Shown: positions 1-8,062 of the stretch, one piece after another
How the letters are laid out: every line of letters starts with the position of its first letter
Numbering within the stretch: position 1 is the first letter of the stretch
DNA from: Cnuella takakiae
GTDB lineage: Bacteria; Bacteroidota; Bacteroidia; Chitinophagales; Chitinophagaceae
Assembly: GCF_001953305.1 (NCBI RefSeq)
Contig: NZ_MTFE01000010.1
Span: forward strand, 1,978,327-2,021,298
Reading direction: 5' to 3'
Length of the DNA stretch: 42,972 nucleotides
Made by a program: the position numbers and the translations under genes
The notes under the pieces: generated by a model
What the model was told of the DNA's origin: nothing
Seen by the model: only the letters and a program-made list of their open reading frames with translations
Databases searched by the model: none

Positions 1-9
1 ACTTTTCTG

Positions 10-816
10 ATGCGTTTTTTTCTGCTTTGCCTCCTGCTTGCGGGCTTTACTTCCCTGCAGGCACAGGAGCTCTATGTATTCAGCGACCCGGCTTCGAATG
101 TGCCGGCCCGTTCACTGGTAACAAAAGGCTTTGTTCAGTTGGGCACCCGCAATCCTTTGCCGCAACGCTATGGCGCCGAGGTGATGGCCGGTGTAAGCAA
201 AAAGCTGATGCTGCGTGCCGGTACCACGGTCTCCAATATGATGATGCGGGGCAACCGCTGGGAGGCTGCCTATCTCTATGGCAAGTACCGTTTTTTGAGC
301 AAGGATGGCGTGCATGCGCACTTCCGGATGGCAGCTTTTGCCGAAGCGGCTTACTCCCGCAACCCTACTTTTTTTGATGAAATAAATATTCAAGGAGATG
401 TAAGCGGCAGCCAGCTGGGATTGGTCGCTACCCAGCTCAAAAACAAAACGGCGGTATCGGCTACCGTTGCCTACCTGTCGGCATTCCGCAAACCCACACC
501 GCCCGGTTATGGTATCCCGGTGGTGCAAAATGCAGTTGGTTATTCATTGTCGGCTGGCACCCTTGTATTGCCCAGGGTCTATAAGAACTACGACCAGCTC
601 AACTTCAACATATACGCAGAGTTGCTGGGGCAAAAAGCACGAGGCAGCGATGCCTGGTTTGTGGACCTTGCTCCCGCCATTCAGTTCATTGTAAAAAGCA
701 ATACCAAGTTCAACCTGGGTTACCGTTTCCAATTGGATGGCACGGCCAGCCGCTTTACCCAGAACATGTTTGTGCTGGGTGTGGAGCATACTTTTTTCAA
801 TGCATTGAAGAAATAG
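10..816 (+). CDS. Secreted beta-rich protein, probable outer-membrane/periplasmic protein, function unknown
   Basis: The ATG at 10 opens a typical Sec signal peptide (MRFFLLCLLLAGFTSLQAQ), with predicted cleavage after the A-Q-A type site near residue 19. The mature 250 residues have alternating hydrophobic/polar stretches rich in Gly, Tyr and Phe (for example YGAEVMAGVSKKLMLRAG and NLGYRFQLDG). The protein ends close to an aromatic residue, which is compatible with a small beta-barrel in the outer membrane. I recognise no named family. Only 9 bases precede the gene, so its promoter and operon partners lie outside the window. Its TAG stop overlaps the first base of a long palindrome. Location is inferred from the signal peptide and composition only. 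Confidence 0.75.
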   Translation: MRFFLLCLLLAGFTSLQAQELYVFSDPASNVPARSLVTKGFVQLGTRNPLPQRYGAEVMAGVSKKLMLRAGTTVSNMMMRGNRWEAAYLYGKYRFLSKDGVHAHFRMAAFAEAAYSRNPTFFDEINIQGDVSGSQLGLVATQLKNKTAVSATVAYLSAFRKPTPPGYGIPVVQNAVGYSLSAGTLVLPRVYKNYDQLNFNIYAELLGQKARGSDAWFVDLAPAIQFIVKSNTKFNLGYRFQLDGTASRFTQNMFVLGVEHTFFNALKK

Positions 817-929
817 GGGTTGAACCACGAAGACAGCTTCGGCACAGAGGAGCACTGTTTTTTTTGATTTGCTAGTAAATCACCTCTCTGTGTTCCTCCC
901 TTTCCACCCTGTCTCCGTGGTTCAACCCC
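816..929. repeat. Nonamer-word palindrome (GAACCACGA family)
   Basis: The left arm (816-836) and right arm (909-929) are 21-nt inverted copies with one mismatch. The interior continues the pairing with CACAGAG / CTCTCTGTG words. The arms are built of degenerate words of about 9 nt. The element starts on the last base of the preceding stop codon. A related palindrome occurs at 12702-12781. Confidence 0.85.
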
Positions 930-945
930 AAACAAAAAGTCCGCT
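890..945. repeat. Direct repeat copy A flanking the toxin/antitoxin pair
   Basis: These 56 bases match 1632-1687 at 50 of 56 positions in the same orientation. Copy A overlaps the right arm of the palindrome at 816-929 and ends 1 bp from the toxin stop codon. The two copies bracket the toxin/antitoxin genes. Confidence 0.85.
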
Positions 946-946
946 G

Positions 947-1246
947 CTAAGTTTTGCGGTACTTTTTTGCGGGGTTTTGTTTGTGGTGAAATAGGGCGAT
1001 AATTACCACCAATTCTTTTGCTGGTTCAATGGTGTAAATGATGGAATAGGGATATTTTTTGAGGCCTAATTCGTGGTAATGAAGGTAGGTATTGCGCCAC
1101 CAGGTAGGACGCTGGCAAATTCGAAAAAGCGCTTCGTTTATTGCCAAAACAAAGTTTTCTGCCGCAACTAAACTTTGATCCCGGTACCATTGTACGGCTG
1201 CTTCATACTCCTTTTGAGCTTCAGGGTGCAGTTCGTACCGGTACAT
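947..1246 (-). CDS. ParE/RelE-family toxin of a type II toxin-antitoxin system
   Basis: A 99-residue protein with the plan of ParE-like toxins: an N-terminal helical hairpin with the pattern HPEAQKEYEAAVQWYRDQS, then R-ICQRPTWWRN, then the C-terminal strands KKYPYSIIYTIE and VVIIALFHHKQNP, where the Tyr/Ile-rich strand and a terminal H-KQNP are typical of the family. Family members either poison gyrase or cleave mRNA; which one cannot be told here. It lies 21 nt downstream of its antitoxin and is presumably co-transcribed from the promoter at 1522-1529. The pair sits between two 56-bp direct repeats, suggesting an acquired or mobile segment. Confidence 0.88.
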   Translation of the reverse strand: MYRYELHPEAQKEYEAAVQWYRDQSLVAAENFVLAINEALFRICQRPTWWRNTYLHYHELGLKKYPYSIIYTIEPAKELVVIIALFHHKQNPAKKYRKT

Positions 1247-1267
1247 AATTGAGTTGAAGTGCTGCAG

Positions 1268-1507
1268 TTAAGGTTTCAAAAGAGCTGCAATGCGTTCCTG
1301 GCTTTCCTGTGCGCTGACAACTTTTGCTTCGCCACTTTTGTAGTCGGCATGTCTGCGGTCAAGTTCAGCTTTAAGTTCTTCGGTATAGGTTACAGACAAC
1401 TGTTCAATATCATTTTCCATAATTGCGTAAATAGCCTCTATTTTTTTGTCGTCGGCTACTTCCAGGTAGTTGTGCAGTTTTTGCCGGAGGGCTGTAGTTT
1501 TATTCAT
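1268..1507 (-). CDS. Antitoxin (addiction-module component family) partner of the ParE-like toxin
   Basis: I use the ATG at 1507, giving 79 residues. An upstream in-frame ATG at 1558 would place the promoter box TACATTTG (minus strand, 1522-1529) inside the gene, so the shorter form is preferred. The protein is short, charged and helical (LRQKLHNYLEVADDKKIEA at the N-terminus, AQESQERIAALL at the C-terminus). This resembles small Bacteroidota addiction-module proteins encoded just before ParE-type toxins. The antitoxin-first order and the 21-nt gap support the pairing. It should bind and neutralise the toxin; autoregulation is usual for such pairs but not shown by the sequence. Confidence 0.75.
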   Translation of the reverse strand: MNKTTALRQKLHNYLEVADDKKIEAIYAIMENDIEQLSVTYTEELKAELDRRHADYKSGEAKVVSAQESQERIAALLKP

Positions 1508-1521
1508 TTCCGGTGTTTGTA

Positions 1522-1529
1522 CAAATGTA
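1522..1529 (-). promoter_or_regulatory. Putative -7 box TACATTTG for the toxin/antitoxin operon
   Basis: On the minus strand this octamer fits the Bacteroidota -7 consensus TANNTTTG exactly and ends 14 nt before the antitoxin ATG. No convincing TTTG -33 box is seen at the usual distance. Confidence 0.5.
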
Positions 1530-1570
1530 AATCCAATATACCGTAATGCTGGTTGCAATTAGGTTATAAA

Positions 1571-1605
1571 AGCTTCAAGCAGTTAGCTCCAAGCTCCAAG
1601 GCTGA
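1571..1605. repeat. Half-element of heptamer words (AGCTCCA family)
   Basis: Five consecutive 7-nt words: AGCTTCA, AGCAGTT, AGCTCCA, AGCTCCA, AGGCTGA. This is the same 7-nt construction as the ribosomal-operon palindromes, but no inverted partner is visible nearby. Confidence 0.6.
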
Positions 1606-1631
1606 TACGATTTTTTGTGCAAATCTAAACC

Positions 1632-1687
1632 GTGTTCCTTCCTGCCCTCCCTGTCTCCGTGGTTCAATCCCAAACAAAAAGCCCGCT
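1632..1687. repeat. Direct repeat copy B flanking the toxin/antitoxin pair
   Basis: It matches 890-945 at 50 of 56 positions. Its right end forms one arm of the glnN terminator, so copy B is probably the resident copy and copy A the derived one. That direction is an inference. Confidence 0.8.
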
Positions 1688-1709
1688 TCCTTTCGGAGCG
1701 GGCTTTTTT
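1676..1709 (-). terminator. Intrinsic terminator of glnN
   Basis: Inverted repeat AAAAAGCCCGCT / AGCGGGCTTTTT around a 9-nt loop. On the minus strand the stem is GC-rich and followed by a T tract, 20 nt beyond the glnN stop. Confidence 0.88.
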
Positions 1710-1728
1710 ATGATCAGGACTTGTTCGC

Positions 1729-3939
1729 TTAGCGCATGAACAGCAGTTCGCGGTACTTGGGCAGGTACCATTCTTTGTCGTCCACCAGCAGTTCCAGCTT
1801 GTCGGCGTGGTAGCGGATTTTGTCAAAGAATTTTTCCTTCACTTCTTCGCCATAAGCAATGGCCTTCTCGCGGGTGTTTTCCAGCGCATTGGCCTTTTTG
1901 CGGGCTTCAATCATCGCGGTTACCGAAGTGCTCATTTCATTGATGTGACGCGACAGGATCTGCAGCAGCTCTTTCTGGCTGGTGTAGTTGGCGTCTTCCA
2001 AACCGATTTCCTTCAGACCTTTGATGTTGTTGATCAGCAGGTTCTGGTAACGGATGGCTGCAGGCAGGATGTGGCTGGTAGCCAGTTCCGCCATCATGCG
2101 GCCTTCGATCTGTACTTTCTTCAGGTATTTCTCCAGCTCAATTTCGTGGCGGGCTTCCAGTTCGCTGTGCGAGTAGATGCCGTTGTCGATAAAGAGTTTA
2201 AACGCTTTTTCTGTAACCATCGCATCTAGTGCCAGCGGCGTGGTCTTCACGTTGGGCAGGCCGCGTTGCTCGGCTTCGTTTGCCCACTCTTCCGAATAGC
2301 CATTGCCTTCAAACAGTACGTTCTCAGAAGCAATGATGTACTCCTTAATTACGTGCATGATGGCGATTTCTTTCTTGTCGCCTTTCTGGATCAGCTTGTC
2401 CACATCGCTCTTGAACTGCTTCAGGGTAGCGGCCATGGCGGTGTTGAGCACGGTCATGGGGTTGGCGCAGTTGGCGGTAGAACCCACGGCACGGAATTCG
2501 AACTTGTTACCGGTAAAGGCAAAAGGCGAAGTACGGTTGCGGTCGGTATTGTCCATCAGCAGTTCGGGGATGCTGCGGTGGATGTCCATCTTCAGCATGC
2601 TTTCGTCCTGCTCATCAAACTTGTCACCCACACGCTGCTTGATATCATTGAGCACCTTGGTGAGGTACTGGCCAATGAATACCGACATGATGGCGGGCGG
2701 CGCTTCGTTGGCACCCAGGCGGAAGTCGTTGGAAGCCGAAGCAATAGAGGCGCGGAGAATATCGGCGTAATCGTGGAAGGCCTTGATGGTGTTCACAAAA
2801 AAGGTCAGGAACATCAGGTTGGTCTTCGGCGTTTTGCCGGGAGAGAGCAGGTTCACACCGGTATCGGTGGCCATGCTCCAGTTGTTGTGCTTACCGCTAC
2901 CGTTGATGCCTGCGAAGGGTTTTTCGTGGAGCAGTACGCGCAGTTTATGACGCTTGGCCACGCGGTCCATCACATCCATCAGCAGGGTGTTGTGGTCTAC
3001 GGCCAGGTTCAGTTCTTCAAAGATGGGCGCACACTCAAACTGGCCGGGAGCCACTTCGTTGTGACGGGTGCGAAGGGGAATACCCAGCACATACGCTTCT
3101 TTTTCGAAGTCGCGCATAAAGGCATACACCCGCTCGGGGATGGAACCAAAATAATGGTCTTCGAGCTGCTGGTTTTTGGCCGAGTTGTGGCCATAAACGG
3201 TGCGGCCGCACATTACCAGGTCGGGGCGGGCATTGAACATGGCTTCGTCGATCACGAAGTATTCCTGCTCCCAACCCAAAGTAGCAGTAACCTTGGTTAC
3301 GTTGCGGTCGAAATAGTTACAAACGTCCACAGCCGAAGAGTTGAGGGCTTCAATAGCCTTCAGCAGGGGTGCTTTATAGTCGAGCGATTCGCCGGTATAA
3401 GAAACAAAGATGGTAGGGATGCAAAGGGTTTTACCAAAACCGGTTTCCAGGATAAAAGCAGGAGAGGAGGGATCCCAGGCAGTATAACCGCGGGCTTCAA
3501 AAGTAGCACGCAGGCCGCCGTTGGGGAAAGAAGAAGCATCGGGCTCCTGCTGGATCAGCGCATCGCCTTCAAACTGCTCGATGGGGGTGCCATCGGTTTT
3601 CAAGGTAAAAAAGGAGTCGTGCTTTTCGGCCGTGGTGCCGGTAAGGGGCTGAAACCAGTGTGTATAGTGGGTTACACCTTTTGTTTCCGACCAGGCACGG
3701 ATGCCATGTGCAATCTGGTTGGCCATCGAGCGGTCGATTTTCTGACCGGCTTTGATGGAGTTGTTCAGGCTTTTATAAGCTTCATCGCTCAGGAACTGGC
3801 GGGCTTTGCTCAGGGTAAACACGTTCTCGGCAAAAATGCCGGTGATTTTGGCGGAGCCATTCAGTTGGTGGCTGCTTCCGTTAACCGCCTCGGTAGAGGT
3901 TTCGGTCAACCCGCGGAGGGCTTGAAATCGCAAGGACAT
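1729..3939 (-). CDS. glnN: Type III glutamine synthetase (GSIII)
   Basis: ATP-dependent condensation of ammonium with glutamate to glutamine in the cytoplasm. At 736 residues it has the large GSIII size, unlike the ~450-residue GSI. Family motifs include the N-terminal ENVFTLSKARQFLS region, the conserved RHNEVAPGQFECAPIFEE segment near residue 295, and the nucleotide/glutamate site block INGSGKHNNWS near residue 350. A long helical C-terminal region follows. I start at the ATG at 3939: six codons upstream a TTG at 3957 also opens the frame, but those bases form the promoter -7 box. It is monocistronic, with its own promoter and terminator. GSIII enzymes of Bacteroides are well characterised homologues. 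Confidence 0.96.
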   Translation of the reverse strand: MSLRFQALRGLTETSTEAVNGSSHQLNGSAKITGIFAENVFTLSKARQFLSDEAYKSLNNSIKAGQKIDRSMANQIAHGIRAWSETKGVTHYTHWFQPLTGTTAEKHDSFFTLKTDGTPIEQFEGDALIQQEPDASSFPNGGLRATFEARGYTAWDPSSPAFILETGFGKTLCIPTIFVSYTGESLDYKAPLLKAIEALNSSAVDVCNYFDRNVTKVTATLGWEQEYFVIDEAMFNARPDLVMCGRTVYGHNSAKNQQLEDHYFGSIPERVYAFMRDFEKEAYVLGIPLRTRHNEVAPGQFECAPIFEELNLAVDHNTLLMDVMDRVAKRHKLRVLLHEKPFAGINGSGKHNNWSMATDTGVNLLSPGKTPKTNLMFLTFFVNTIKAFHDYADILRASIASASNDFRLGANEAPPAIMSVFIGQYLTKVLNDIKQRVGDKFDEQDESMLKMDIHRSIPELLMDNTDRNRTSPFAFTGNKFEFRAVGSTANCANPMTVLNTAMAATLKQFKSDVDKLIQKGDKKEIAIMHVIKEYIIASENVLFEGNGYSEEWANEAEQRGLPNVKTTPLALDAMVTEKAFKLFIDNGIYSHSELEARHEIELEKYLKKVQIEGRMMAELATSHILPAAIRYQNLLINNIKGLKEIGLEDANYTSQKELLQILSRHINEMSTSVTAMIEARKKANALENTREKAIAYGEEVKEKFFDKIRYHADKLELLVDDKEWYLPKYRELLFMR

Positions 3940-3954
3940 AGAATAGGTTTTGGG

Positions 3955-3986
3955 CAAAATAAAGACTAATGGCAGAATTTGTACAA
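3955..3986 (-). promoter_or_regulatory. Putative glnN promoter
   Basis: Read on the minus strand: TTG (3984-3986), a 22-nt spacer, then TATTTTG (3955-3961), a one-base-short version of the TANNTTTG box, 15 nt before the chosen ATG. The same short box precedes the divergent membrane protein at 5417-5423. Confidence 0.45.
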
Positions 3987-4104
3987 GTATTTTCGGGAAA
4001 AGCTGCTTTCAGGTAGACGAATTATAGAAAAATCAGACATTTTTTGAAAATTCTAAACCTGAATGGTGTCACATACAGGCTTCTATAAAATATATCAGGT
4101 ACTA

Positions 4105-5394
4105 TTAATGTGAGCTTCCGGCCAGTTCCCCTAGGCGTCTTGCATTAGTTGCCTGTTGTTTTCCAGTTGGCTTTTTCCTGATCAAATACAGACAGCAAAA
4201 AAGATACAAAGGCAGCACAATACTACGGTAACGCACCACGGCACCCAGGAAGGGGATGGTATAACCAATTATCAGAGCAATAAGCAGGACAAGGATGGCT
4301 ATAAACCAAATGGTGGGTGTTTGCGAAACTCTTTTGCGCATGCAGGCGGCTGCCCAAAGAGTAGCAGCAACAAGCAACAGGCCTTCCATAGCTGCAAGTG
4401 CGGTACCCCAATTATAGCTGTCGGATGGAAAGGGGCGGAACAATCCAATTGCCAATGCCCGGGGCAATTGCTGGAGGTAAGCAGCTGCCGTTGGTTCCAA
4501 CACCGCCATGTCAATCCGGGAGGCTCCATGTTTATTCAAAAATGCAACCTGCCGGTCTGCAAGAAGTTCCGGGAAGTTCAGTGCCGGTATAAAACGAGGT
4601 ACTATAAAAAACAGTAAAGCCAAGACCAGCAGGGTAGCGCCAAATCCAATGGCAGGTTTGAGCCGGAACCTAACCGTAATTGCCCATCCCAACAGGGCAG
4701 CTCCAATTGGTAGCAGGAGAAAATTGCGCAAAGCAATGACCACTAAGAGACCTGTGGCAAATGCTCCCAGGGTCTGTAGACTGAGTTTGCGGGTATTTTC
4801 CCATTTCCAAACTGTATATAGAATGAGTGCAAGGGCAATTACCAGGAATCCCTCTTTATGTATCCCGCTGGTCCAAAATAAAAAGGAAGGCAGCAGCAGG
4901 GGCGGATAAATGAGGTAAGCAGGTACCTGTGGCAGCAGGTTGCGGCCCAATCGGTACAATAGGATGGGGCCGGTTAACAGCAAGGCGTTTACCAGTACCA
5001 CATTTATATAGTAATTGCTCCCGGTAAACAGGTTGCAAATTCCCAGGAGCTTGGGGATGGTATTGGCATCGAGGTTGTTCCACCAGGAGTGGCGGGTACT
5101 GAAAAAACCGCCATAGCCCGCTGCATTACCGGTTTCAAACAAGGTGCTTACAAAGGAAAGTGGATCATTTCGGAGCATGCCCGTTTCCACAAGGCCATCC
5201 CGGTGGTAGCTCCAGGTGTCGCCTCCCTTTTCCCATTTTCGAAAATAAAACCCGTAAAAAAGCCCGCAGGTTACTTTTAGCCAATAATACCCGGCAAGAT
5301 GTGGCAGGGGAATACCGCTATTGCGGAAAAAAGGAATGCGCCAAAGCAGCAGGGTACAGCCAGTCAGGTAAAAACAAAACAGCAGGAAGGTCAA
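4105..5394 (-). CDS. Polytopic inner-membrane protein, glycosyltransferase-C/polymerase-like, function unknown
   Basis: About 429 residues with roughly ten hydrophobic helices, starting at LTFLLFCFYLTGCTLLLW. The segments GGDTWSYHRDG and LPSFLFWTSGIHKEG, with acidic or charged residues in loops between helices, recall membrane proteins that use lipid-linked sugars (GT-C fold or O-antigen polymerase types). That is an impression, not a family assignment. The C-terminus is a basic cytoplasmic tail. The start is uncertain. The frame stays open into purL, with an ATG at 5508 that overlaps the purL ATG. I prefer the TTG at 5394 because a promoter-like TTGG-N21-TATTTTG lies just upstream and nothing similar serves the longer form. 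It is divergent from purL. Confidence 0.7.
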   Translation of the reverse strand: MTFLLFCFYLTGCTLLLWRIPFFRNSGIPLPHLAGYYWLKVTCGLFYGFYFRKWEKGGDTWSYHRDGLVETGMLRNDPLSFVSTLFETGNAAGYGGFFSTRHSWWNNLDANTIPKLLGICNLFTGSNYYINVVLVNALLLTGPILLYRLGRNLLPQVPAYLIYPPLLLPSFLFWTSGIHKEGFLVIALALILYTVWKWENTRKLSLQTLGAFATGLLVVIALRNFLLLPIGAALLGWAITVRFRLKPAIGFGATLLVLALLFFIVPRFIPALNFPELLADRQVAFLNKHGASRIDMAVLEPTAAAYLQQLPRALAIGLFRPFPSDSYNWGTALAAMEGLLLVAATLWAAACMRKRVSQTPTIWFIAILVLLIALIIGYTIPFLGAVVRYRSIVLPLYLFCCLYLIRKKPTGKQQATNARRLGELAGSSH

Positions 5395-5416
5395 GCGGGG
5401 TAAGGATTTGCTGGTC

Positions 5417-5450
5417 GCAAAATAGCCAAATAAGCCACTGGATGACCAAT
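5417..5450 (-). promoter_or_regulatory. Putative promoter of the divergent membrane protein
   Basis: Minus strand: TTGG (5447-5450), a 21-nt spacer-like stretch, TATTTTG (5417-5423), then a TTG start codon 22 nt downstream. This supports the start at 5394. Confidence 0.4.
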
Positions 5451-5478
5451 TAAAATAGGGAGCTAGGAACGAAGACCT

Positions 5479-5486
5479 TAGTTTTG
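5479..5486 (+). promoter_or_regulatory. Putative -7 box TAGTTTTG of purL
   Basis: Exact TANNTTTG match ending 20 nt before the purL ATG. No clear -33 box is visible. Confidence 0.5.
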
Positions 5487-5506
5487 CCGCGCACAACCCC
5501 CACGTC

Positions 5507-7744
5507 ATGGAAATTACCGTAAAGACCGCCGAGCAGTTGCGCATTACTGCCGAAGAATTTGAACTCATCAAACAGAAACTGGGCCGTACGCCCAACTTCA
5601 CCGAGCTCTGTGCTTTTTCGGGCATGTGGAGCGAACACTGCAGTTACAAAAACTCCATCAAATGGCTGAAGACCCTGCCCCGCGAAGGTGGACGCATGCT
5701 GGTAAAAGCCGGTGAGGAAAATGCCGGACTGATGGACATCGGCGACGATTATGGCGTGGTGTTTAAGATCGAATCGCACAACCACCCCTCGGCGCTTGAG
5801 CCTTTCCAGGGTGCCGCTACCGGTGTAGGTGGTATCCATCGTGATATTTTTACCATGGGTGCCCGCCCCATCGCAGCCCTCAACTCGCTGCGCTTTGGCC
5901 GCCTTTCGGAAGACAAAACCCAGCACCTGCTGGCCGGCGTGGTGCACGGCATCGGCCACTATGGCAACTGCTTTGGCGTACCTACCGTTGGTGGTGAAAT
6001 CTATTTTGAAGACTGTTACCATACCAACCCCCTGGTGAATGCCATGAGCGTAGGTATTGTAAAAGCAGGCAAGACCGTATCGGCTACCGCCCTGGGTACC
6101 GGCAACCCCGTGATGTACGTGGGTTCGGCTACCGGCAAGGATGGTATCGGCGGTGCTTCTTTTGCTTCTGCGGAGATCACTTCGGAGTCGGTACAGGAAC
6201 TGCCCGCCGTACAGGTAGGTGATCCTTTCCAGGAAAAGAAATTGCTGGAAGCCTGCCTCGAAGTGATTGAAACCGGCGGCGTGGTAGGTATGCAGGATAT
6301 GGGTGCCGCAGGCATCATCTGCTCTACCGCCGAAATGAGCGCCAAAGGCGAAGTGGGTATGCGCATCGACCTGGAGAAAGTGCCCATGCGCCAGCAGAAC
6401 ATGAAGGCCTGGGAACTGCTGCTTTCCGAAAGCCAGGAGCGTATGCTGCTGGTGGTGGAAAAAGGGCAGGAAGCAAAAGTGAAAGCCGTATTTGACAAGT
6501 GGGACCTGGAAAGCTCTGTGATTGGTGAAGTAACTGATGATGGCCTGCTTTCTTTCTATATGTATGGCGAACTGGAAGCCCAGATTCCTGCACAGGAACT
6601 GGTGCTGGGTGGCGGTGCCCCCGTTTACGAGCGTCCTTATGAGCGTCCTGCTTATTTCGATAAAATTGAAGCTTTCAAACCGGAGTCGGTTTCCGAGCCT
6701 GATACCGAAGACCTGAAAGCCATTGCTGAAAAACTGGTTACCCTGCCTTCCATTGCCAACAAGCGCTGGATTTTCAACCAGTACGACAGCATGGTGGGCA
6801 CCGTAAACGCCAGCACCAATGCGCCTTCTGATGCGCAGATTGTGCTGGTAAAGGAAACTGGTAAAGGGCTGGCGGTAACGGTGGATTGCAACAGCCGCTA
6901 TGTATTTGCTGATCCCTTCAAAGGTGCAATGATTGCCGTGGCCGAAGCCGCCCGCAACATCACCATCAGTGGTGGCCAGCCCCTGGGGGTTACCAACTGC
7001 CTCAACTTTGGTAACCCTTACGATCCGCAGGTGTACTTCCAGTTTGTAAACGCGGTAAAAGGTATGGGTGAGGCCTGCCGCAAGTTCGATACGCCTGTTA
7101 CCGGTGGCAACGTGAGCTTCTACAACCAGAACCCCGACGGCCCCGTATATCCTACCCCCACCATCGGTATGGTAGGTTTGGTAGAAGACCTGGGTAAGAC
7201 CATGAGCCTCAACTTCAAACAGGAAGGTGATGTGGTGTTCCTGCTGGGCAGCCTGCAAAACGATATCAACTCCTCCGAATACCTGCAAAAGATCCGCGGC
7301 GTGGAGTTTTCTCCCGCACCTTATTTCGAGCTGGAAGAGGAGTTTGCCCTGCAGCAAAAAGTGTCCGAACTGATCAAGGCAGGCTTGCTGCAATCGGCAC
7401 ACGACCTGGCAGAGGGCGGACTGATCGTTGCCCTGCTGGAAGCGGGCTTTACCAATGGCCTGGGCTTTAATGTGCAAATGGTAGAAGGTTTCCGCAAGGA
7501 TGCTTACCTGTTTGGTGAAGCACAGAGCAGGGTAGTGGTGTCGGTATCTGCCGGCCAGGTGCCAGCCTTCAAGAAAGCTTTGGGCAACCTGCCCTGCTAT
7601 GAACTTGGTACCGTTACCGCTAGCGACGTAATTGTTGGTGGCTGGAACTGGGGTAGCATCCTTGAGTGGAAAGAAAAGTACGACACGGCTATTGAAAAAT
7701 ACCTGGCAAAAGAAGAAGCCGGTGGTGCGCTGAGCATGATCTAA
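5507..7744 (+). CDS. purL: Phosphoribosylformylglycinamidine synthase subunit PurL
   Basis: Fourth step of purine synthesis: FGAR + glutamine-derived ammonia + ATP to FGAM. At 745 residues it is the small PurL that works with separate PurQ and PurS, not the ~1,300-residue fused enzyme. The N-terminal GMWSEHCSYKNS motif near residue 45 and the duplicated AIR-synthase-type ATP-binding halves are present (KIESHNHPSALEPFQGAATG near 90, NCLNFGNP and TGGNVSFYNQ near 505-540). No glutaminase domain follows. purQ and purS are not in this window. It is a single-gene unit with its own -7 box and a strong terminator. Confidence 0.96.
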   Translation: MEITVKTAEQLRITAEEFELIKQKLGRTPNFTELCAFSGMWSEHCSYKNSIKWLKTLPREGGRMLVKAGEENAGLMDIGDDYGVVFKIESHNHPSALEPFQGAATGVGGIHRDIFTMGARPIAALNSLRFGRLSEDKTQHLLAGVVHGIGHYGNCFGVPTVGGEIYFEDCYHTNPLVNAMSVGIVKAGKTVSATALGTGNPVMYVGSATGKDGIGGASFASAEITSESVQELPAVQVGDPFQEKKLLEACLEVIETGGVVGMQDMGAAGIICSTAEMSAKGEVGMRIDLEKVPMRQQNMKAWELLLSESQERMLLVVEKGQEAKVKAVFDKWDLESSVIGEVTDDGLLSFYMYGELEAQIPAQELVLGGGAPVYERPYERPAYFDKIEAFKPESVSEPDTEDLKAIAEKLVTLPSIANKRWIFNQYDSMVGTVNASTNAPSDAQIVLVKETGKGLAVTVDCNSRYVFADPFKGAMIAVAEAARNITISGGQPLGVTNCLNFGNPYDPQVYFQFVNAVKGMGEACRKFDTPVTGGNVSFYNQNPDGPVYPTPTIGMVGLVEDLGKTMSLNFKQEGDVVFLLGSLQNDINSSEYLQKIRGVEFSPAPYFELEEEFALQQKVSELIKAGLLQSAHDLAEGGLIVALLEAGFTNGLGFNVQMVEGFRKDAYLFGEAQSRVVVSVSAGQVPAFKKALGNLPCYELGTVTASDVIVGGWNWGSILEWKEKYDTAIEKYLAKEEAGGALSMI

Positions 7745-7764
7745 GCTTTGGAGGATATACTTGT

Positions 7765-7796
7765 AAAGCCCGGGTGAGTTTTCATCCGGGCTTTTT
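7765..7796 (+). terminator. Intrinsic terminator of purL
   Basis: Stem AAAGCCCGG / CCGGGCTTT with a 12-nt loop, followed by a T-rich run, 20 nt after the purL stop. Confidence 0.88.
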
Positions 7797-7797
7797 A

Positions 7798-8005
7798 TTT
7801 CACGCAAAGGCGCCAAGGGGCAAAGACGCAAAAAACATAACTGCAAAAACGCAAAGGAGTAAAAGAGATGCTATTAAAATCATTTGACCACCTGCCATTA
7901 AGAAAAACCTTCTTTGCGCCTTTGCTCCTTGGCGACTTTGCGTGAAACTTTCGTTGCGTCGTTGCTCCGCCTCGTCGTTGCGTGAAAGACGCCTTTGCGT
8001 GAAAT
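7798..8005. repeat. Nonamer-word palindrome (CACGCAAAG family) with extra right-hand copies
   Basis: This fills most of the 318-base gap between purL and proC. The left arm 7798-7832 and right arm 7913-7947 are inverted 35-nt copies with 3 mismatches, each made of 9-nt words such as CACGCAAAG and GCGCCAAGG. Additional right-type words (GTTGCGTGAAA, CTTTGCGTGAAA) run on to about 8005. The only other content of the gap is the proC promoter. Confidence 0.88.
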
Positions 8006-8027
8006 GCTTGATATCTACTTATCTTTC
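7994..8027 (+). promoter_or_regulatory. Putative proC promoter, -33 box borrowed from the repeat
   Basis: TTTG at 7994-7997 (inside the last repeat word), a 22-nt spacer, then TATCTTTC at 8020-8027, one mismatch from TANNTTTG. The proC ATG is 35 nt downstream. Confidence 0.4.
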
Positions 8028-8062
8028 CCCAGTATTACCGCCGCTTGCTCCTAAATTGAACT

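Noticed and set aside
2266-3969. A 567-codon open frame opposite glnN
   Set aside because: It has no recognisable motifs, odd composition and exact antisense position to an intact glnN.
4105-5625. A longer version of the membrane protein extending 118 bases into purL
   Set aside because: The extra N-terminal part is antisense to the conserved PurL start and has no promoter. A frame remnant is more likely, although the ATG at 5508 cannot be fully excluded.
5450-7846. A 798-codon open frame opposite purL
   Set aside because: It is His/Phe/Gly-rich with no family resemblance and lies antisense to a complete purL; a typical shadow of a codon-biased gene.
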